Shown here: positions 6,107 through 8,986 of the stretch, one piece after another
Layout: each line of letters opens with the position of its first letter
Numbering within the stretch: position 1 is the first letter of the stretch
From: Oscillospiraceae bacterium
GTDB taxonomy: Bacteria > Bacillota > Clostridia > UMGS1810
Assembly (NCBI GenBank): GCA_021629085.1
Contig: JAJXRJ010000053.1
Coordinates: forward strand, 1 to 8,986
DNA length: 8,986 nucleotides
Reading direction: 5' to 3'
Program-made: the position numbers and the translations under genes
Notes under the pieces: generated by a model
Databases searched by the model: none
What the model was told of the DNA's origin: nothing
What the model saw: the letters and a program-made list of their open reading frames with translations, nothing else

Positions 6107-7183
6107 TTACCGCTTCACACGTGCATTGCCGCTCCATACGCTCCACACCTGCTCCTCATCCGCCGGCTGTGCATAATCGGTTAAAAAAGTAGTTGCCAGT
6201 GCACCGCAGGCCCAGCCAAACTGCACCCACTTTTCGCTGTCCCAGCCACGCAAAATGGCATAGAGCAAGCCGCCCACAAAGCCGTCGCCGCCGCCGATGC
6301 GGTCCAGCACGTGAATCTCGCGCGGTTCTACTACGTGCCAATCGTCCCCACAATGTAAAATTGCGCCCCAAAGATGTTCATTGGCATTTCGCACCTGCCG
6401 GAGTGTGGTTGCATAAACTGATACGTTTGGATACAATTGTTTCACCTTGCAAATCATCTCTTTAAAGCTCTCTATCTTTCCTGCAATGTCTTTCCCGCCG
6501 GCTTCCGGCCCTTGGATGTCCAGGCAAAGCTGAAAATCCTCCTCATTGCCCACCAAAATATCAGACACGCTTGCAATCTCTTTGAAAATTGCACGAAGTT
6601 CTGCTTCCCGGTCCTTCCAGAAAGTGGCACGGTAGTTTAAGTCAAAAGAAATGAGCGTGCCATATTTTTTTGCGACACGCGCAAGCTCCAGGCAAAACTT
6701 GCTGGTTTCAGGCGAAAGCGCCGCAATGAGCCCAGACATGTGCAGCACCTGTACCCCCTCTTTCCCAAAAATCCGGTCTAAGTCAAAGTCGTCAATGGAA
6801 AGTGTACGCCCCACCTCGCCTGCCCGGTCATTTTGCACACGCGGGCCGCGTGAACCATATCCGCTGTCGGCAATGTTAAACTGGTGACGGTAACCCCAAG
6901 GCCCCCCCTGCTCCACTTCTTTGCCCTCAAACGCCATATGGCGGGAAATCAAATTATTCTTAATAAAATGCGCAATCGGGCTGTCTTTGACAAATGTGGT
7001 GAGCACCTTGACAGGAAGCCCCAAATACGAAGAGATACTGGCAACATTGGTTTCCGCACTGGTTGCCTGCATAAAAAAGCGGTCACTTACGTGCGTGGGC
7101 TGCCCGTTTTCCGGGCTGATACGAACGCCCATGCTAGTGGGCACAACCAAAGCATACATACAATCTTTTTTCAGTTCTTTCAA
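6107..7183 (-). CDS. kdgK: PfkB-family sugar kinase, probable 2-dehydro-3-deoxygluconokinase
   Basis: This is a 358-residue cytoplasmic kinase of the PfkB/ribokinase family. The probable reaction is ATP-dependent phosphorylation of 2-keto-3-deoxygluconate to its 6-phosphate, the step before aldolase cleavage in hexuronate breakdown. Evidence is the segment SAETNVASISSYLGLPV at 42-58, FDLNYRATFW at 180-189 and NEEDF at 213-217 (both usual in KDG kinases), and the C-terminal signature DRIGGGDGFVGG at 294-305 with catalytic base Asp300. The first glycine-rich signature, normally Gly-Gly before Ala-Glu, is here Ala-Thr-Ser, and the anion hole is GGGD rather than GAGD, so another sugar acid or ketose remains possible. 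Translation starts at TTG, eight bases after GGAGGG; the first ATG, codon 9, has no binding site. Its neighbours are xylanases, which fits a role with glucuronate side chains. Confidence 0.8.
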   Translation of the reverse strand: MKELKKDCMYALVVPTSMGVRISPENGQPTHVSDRFFMQATSAETNVASISSYLGLPVKVLTTFVKDSPIAHFIKNNLISRHMAFEGKEVEQGGPWGYRHQFNIADSGYGSRGPRVQNDRAGEVGRTLSIDDFDLDRIFGKEGVQVLHMSGLIAALSPETSKFCLELARVAKKYGTLISFDLNYRATFWKDREAELRAIFKEIASVSDILVGNEEDFQLCLDIQGPEAGGKDIAGKIESFKEMICKVKQLYPNVSVYATTLRQVRNANEHLWGAILHCGDDWHVVEPREIHVLDRIGGGDGFVGGLLYAILRGWDSEKWVQFGWACGALATTFLTDYAQPADEEQVWSVWSGNARVKR

Positions 7184-7191
7184 TTTTTGTT

Positions 7192-7197
7192 CCCTCC
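7192..7197 (-). promoter_or_regulatory. Shine-Dalgarno setting a TTG start for the kinase
   Basis: The minus strand reads GGAGGG, then eight bases (AACAAAAA), then TTG at 7183. No start codon nearer to the site is in frame, and the in-frame ATG at 7159 is 32 bases away with no site of its own. This makes the TTG start well supported. Confidence 0.8.
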
Positions 7198-7215
7198 GTT
7201 TGATTTGTTTTTATG

Positions 7216-7244
7216 ATTATACCATATTTTAGAACGCTTTTCAA
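7216..7244 (-). promoter_or_regulatory. Strong sigma-A promoter of the kinase gene
   Basis: On the minus strand, TTGAAA (7239-7244) is followed by a 17-bp spacer ending in TGG and then by TATAAT (7216-7221). The -10 is perfect and carries an extended TGn element; the -35 has one mismatch. It is the best promoter in the window. It lies just downstream of the GH10 terminator, so the kinase is transcribed separately from GH10. Confidence 0.88.
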
Positions 7245-7253
7245 TTGTTCATA

Positions 7254-7290
7254 AAGAAAAATAAAGGGGCGGAGCAAAAAACCCCGTCCC
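7254..7290 (-). terminator. Intrinsic terminator after the GH10 gene
   Basis: On the minus strand, GGGACGGGG (7282-7290) pairs with CTCCGCCCC (7266-7274) around a short T-rich loop, with one mismatch and one G-U. It is followed by TTTATTTTTCTT (7254-7265). It starts about a dozen bases past the GH10 stop codon and is GC-rich, so it should be efficient. Confidence 0.85.
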
Positions 7291-7301
7291 ACAATTATTT
7301 G

Positions 7302-8986
7302 TCAGTCCAGCGTGATAATAAAGGTGTTATCCCACCCCTTGTAGCAATTTGCTTCTACGGTTTTGGTTTGGCCGTTTGCCGTTACAGTGATATCATAATC
7401 ACCGTAATATCCGCTAACAGTGTATTTCCCATCCGCACCGGTCACGCCGCTTTCCTGCGTCCACCACTTGTTGTACACCAAATCGATAAACTGCCGTCCC
7501 GACTCTTTTAAATTCCACGCCTGGTCAAAGATGGGTGCATTTTGGAGCCAGTGCGCACCGGAGTAAAAGCCCCACATGAGGAAGCCTTCCATATTTTCCT
7601 GGCTAAACACCGTAATCAGAATATCCCGCGTAAAGCTGGCTTCGTATTCACGGTCTTCGCTCACCTCCGTACCCATGTCAAACTCCGTAATTTTCATCTT
7701 TTTGCCGTAGCTTCCCAGTGCCTCCAAATCGGCATAAAAGTCCATGGGATGCACAATGGTGTTGCCAAAGTGGCCCTGTACACCAATGCCGTCAAAATCC
7801 ACATTTCTTTGCACCATGTCGTCTAACACCATGCGGAAGGTTTTTAAGCGTGGCGCATTGGTGCCAATTAAGCCGGTTTCATTGACATAAAGCGTAGCCT
7901 CCGAATTGGCCTCGCGCGCCCACGCAAACCAGTCAACCAACACGCCGTTGCCATACTTGGTGCGGATAGCGTTGTTACTCAAAAGCTCATTTACAACATC
8001 CCACTCCCGCACATTGTCTTTAAACGTACCCGCAACATCCAGCATGTGTTCGTGGATGCGCTTGTCAATGCCTGCTCTGTCGTCATTTACAAACATGTTG
8101 TATAAATCTTCCGGGACAGTCGTATTTTCCGGGTCATATCCATTCGGGAAAGAGCGATCCCACATCAGTGTATGTCCGCGGATATTTTTGATGCCGAGCG
8201 ATTGGATGCGCTCCACCATCTCCCGTGCATCTTCCGGATTTTTTTCATAAACGTTCCATTTCATGTTATTTTCCAGCACCACTTCGTTAAACAGCGCGCT
8301 TACCGCAGTGCGGTAGCGGTCATTGCTCACACCCTCTTTTATTATCCAGGTGTTGACCGCAGAGCCCCACCGAAATTCGTGTTCAAACATATTGACGTCC
8401 ACTTTGGCGTCTGGAACCGGGTTTCCGGCAGCGTCTTTTACGATAACATTGATATCGCCTTTGCGGATTTTTTCAATCCGGTCCCAAGCGTCTTTGCGCC
8501 ATTGGTCATCTTTTTCAAACACCGTGCGGCCGTCATAGGTTTTCATAATGGAAGAAGACGGCAAATCTTCAAAATCCACCTTATCTTCATAATTGATAAG
8601 TTCATAGCCTCCAAATTCAATGGTTTGAACCTGATAGCCCAAACGGATGCAAAGCCTGGGATGGTCTGTTTTTGCCACAAACGGCAGATACACCGTGTGC
8701 CAGCCCTTACCGGCGATGGAGGTAACGTCCTCCTGCAGCGCTTTGGCATTTGGGCCGTGATCCTGCTCCACAATACATTGTACTTTGCCAACACCATCCT
8801 CCGACCCTGTATCAATAGTTTGCATGTTAAACACGAGAAGCATATTGTCGCCATCCTTAAAGTCGACCGCTTCTTCCATGTTCTCCAAAACCAGCTGATA
8901 GTCATAAATATTGAGCGGCTCTTCCAAAACTGACGCACGCCACGCTGTGTCAAACGGCATGTTGTCCACCGGCACCTGTTCTAACT
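7302..8986 (-). CDS. GH10 endo-1,4-beta-xylanase, 5' end outside window
   Basis: At least 560 residues are visible; the frame is open to the right edge, so the N-terminus and any signal peptide are missing. It should hydrolyse beta-1,4-xylan. Counting from the GTG at 8975, a beta-sandwich module resembling a carbohydrate-binding domain covers about 1-125, with GWHTVYLPF at 91. A strand pair of transthyretin-like type (INVIVKDAAGNPVPDAKVDV) follows at 175-194. The GH10 barrel spans about 200-500: ENNMKW at 235, RGHTLMW at 266, WDVVNE with acid/base Glu330, GIGVQGHF at 396, KITEFD with nucleophile Glu431, and WGF at 468. The last 50 residues contain ADGKYTVSGYYGDYDITVTA, the second half of a transthyretin-like fold. 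Both catalytic acids are present. The GTG is only the first possible start codon in view, not the true start. Confidence 0.9.
   Translation of the reverse strand, partial: LEQVPVDNMPFDTAWRASVLEEPLNIYDYQLVLENMEEAVDFKDGDNMLLVFNMQTIDTGSEDGVGKVQCIVEQDHGPNAKALQEDVTSIAGKGWHTVYLPFVAKTDHPRLCIRLGYQVQTIEFGGYELINYEDKVDFEDLPSSSIMKTYDGRTVFEKDDQWRKDAWDRIEKIRKGDINVIVKDAAGNPVPDAKVDVNMFEHEFRWGSAVNTWIIKEGVSNDRYRTAVSALFNEVVLENNMKWNVYEKNPEDAREMVERIQSLGIKNIRGHTLMWDRSFPNGYDPENTTVPEDLYNMFVNDDRAGIDKRIHEHMLDVAGTFKDNVREWDVVNELLSNNAIRTKYGNGVLVDWFAWAREANSEATLYVNETGLIGTNAPRLKTFRMVLDDMVQRNVDFDGIGVQGHFGNTIVHPMDFYADLEALGSYGKKMKITEFDMGTEVSEDREYEASFTRDILITVFSQENMEGFLMWGFYSGAHWLQNAPIFDQAWNLKESGRQFIDLVYNKWWTQESGVTGADGKYTVSGYYGDYDITVTANGQTKTVEANCYKGWDNTFIITLD

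Noticed and set aside
7228..7245. Catabolite-repression (cre) operator overlapping the kinase promoter
   Set aside because: Only the core AAAGCGTT fits; the outer conserved TG and C positions do not align without an inserted base. The hairpin arms at 1927-1980 fail in the same way.
8172..8933. Long plus-strand open frame of 253 codons opposite GH10
   Set aside because: It lies entirely antisense to a clear GH10 gene with both catalytic residues, has no ribosome binding site, and its translation has no recognisable domain.

Overview
The window looks like chromosomal DNA from a plant-polymer-degrading Gram-positive anaerobe, most likely a Clostridia-type Firmicute. The signs are strong purine-rich Shine-Dalgarno sites (GGAGG-like) before almost every gene, clear sigma-A promoters with 17-bp spacers, a TTG start, intrinsic terminators, and a stalk-type copper-amine-oxidase-N-like module on a secreted glycoside hydrolase. 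No species can be named from the sequence alone. There are no RNA genes, CRISPR arrays, insertion sequences, integrases or phage genes, and no gene-free stretch over 300 bases.

Layout from left to right. Positions 18-485 (+) encode a small predicted lipoprotein, the only plus-strand gene. It converges on a minus-strand pair through a bidirectional terminator at 506-557. The minus-strand genes, in order of transcription from the right edge, are: a GH10 endo-xylanase cut by the window edge (7302-8986), ending in its own terminator; a PfkB-family sugar kinase, probably 2-dehydro-3-deoxygluconate kinase (6107-7183), with a near-consensus promoter and a TTG start; a membrane-anchored C39-like cysteine peptidase homologue (5132-5974); a large secreted multidomain GH30 hydrolase (2059-4992) with its own promoter; a NimA-like FMN-binding flavoprotein (1414-1905), with a promoter and a long leader hairpin; and a six-helix membrane protein of the GAP/LysE-like type (622-1311).

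The three central enzymes form a glucuronoxylan story. GH10 and GH30 would cut the xylan backbone outside the cell. The kinase would act in the cytoplasm on 2-keto-3-deoxygluconate, the hexuronate-pathway intermediate reached from glucuronate side chains. No transporter, uronate isomerase or aldolase is present here, so the link is inferred from family membership and adjacency.

The most unusual features are regulatory. The ribosome binding site of the C39-like gene is the 3' arm of a terminator-like hairpin whose seven-T tract ends at the ATG. A 20-bp hairpin that pairs fully only as minus-strand RNA sits between the promoter and the start of the NimA-like gene. I found no clear evidence of a wholly new multi-gene system.
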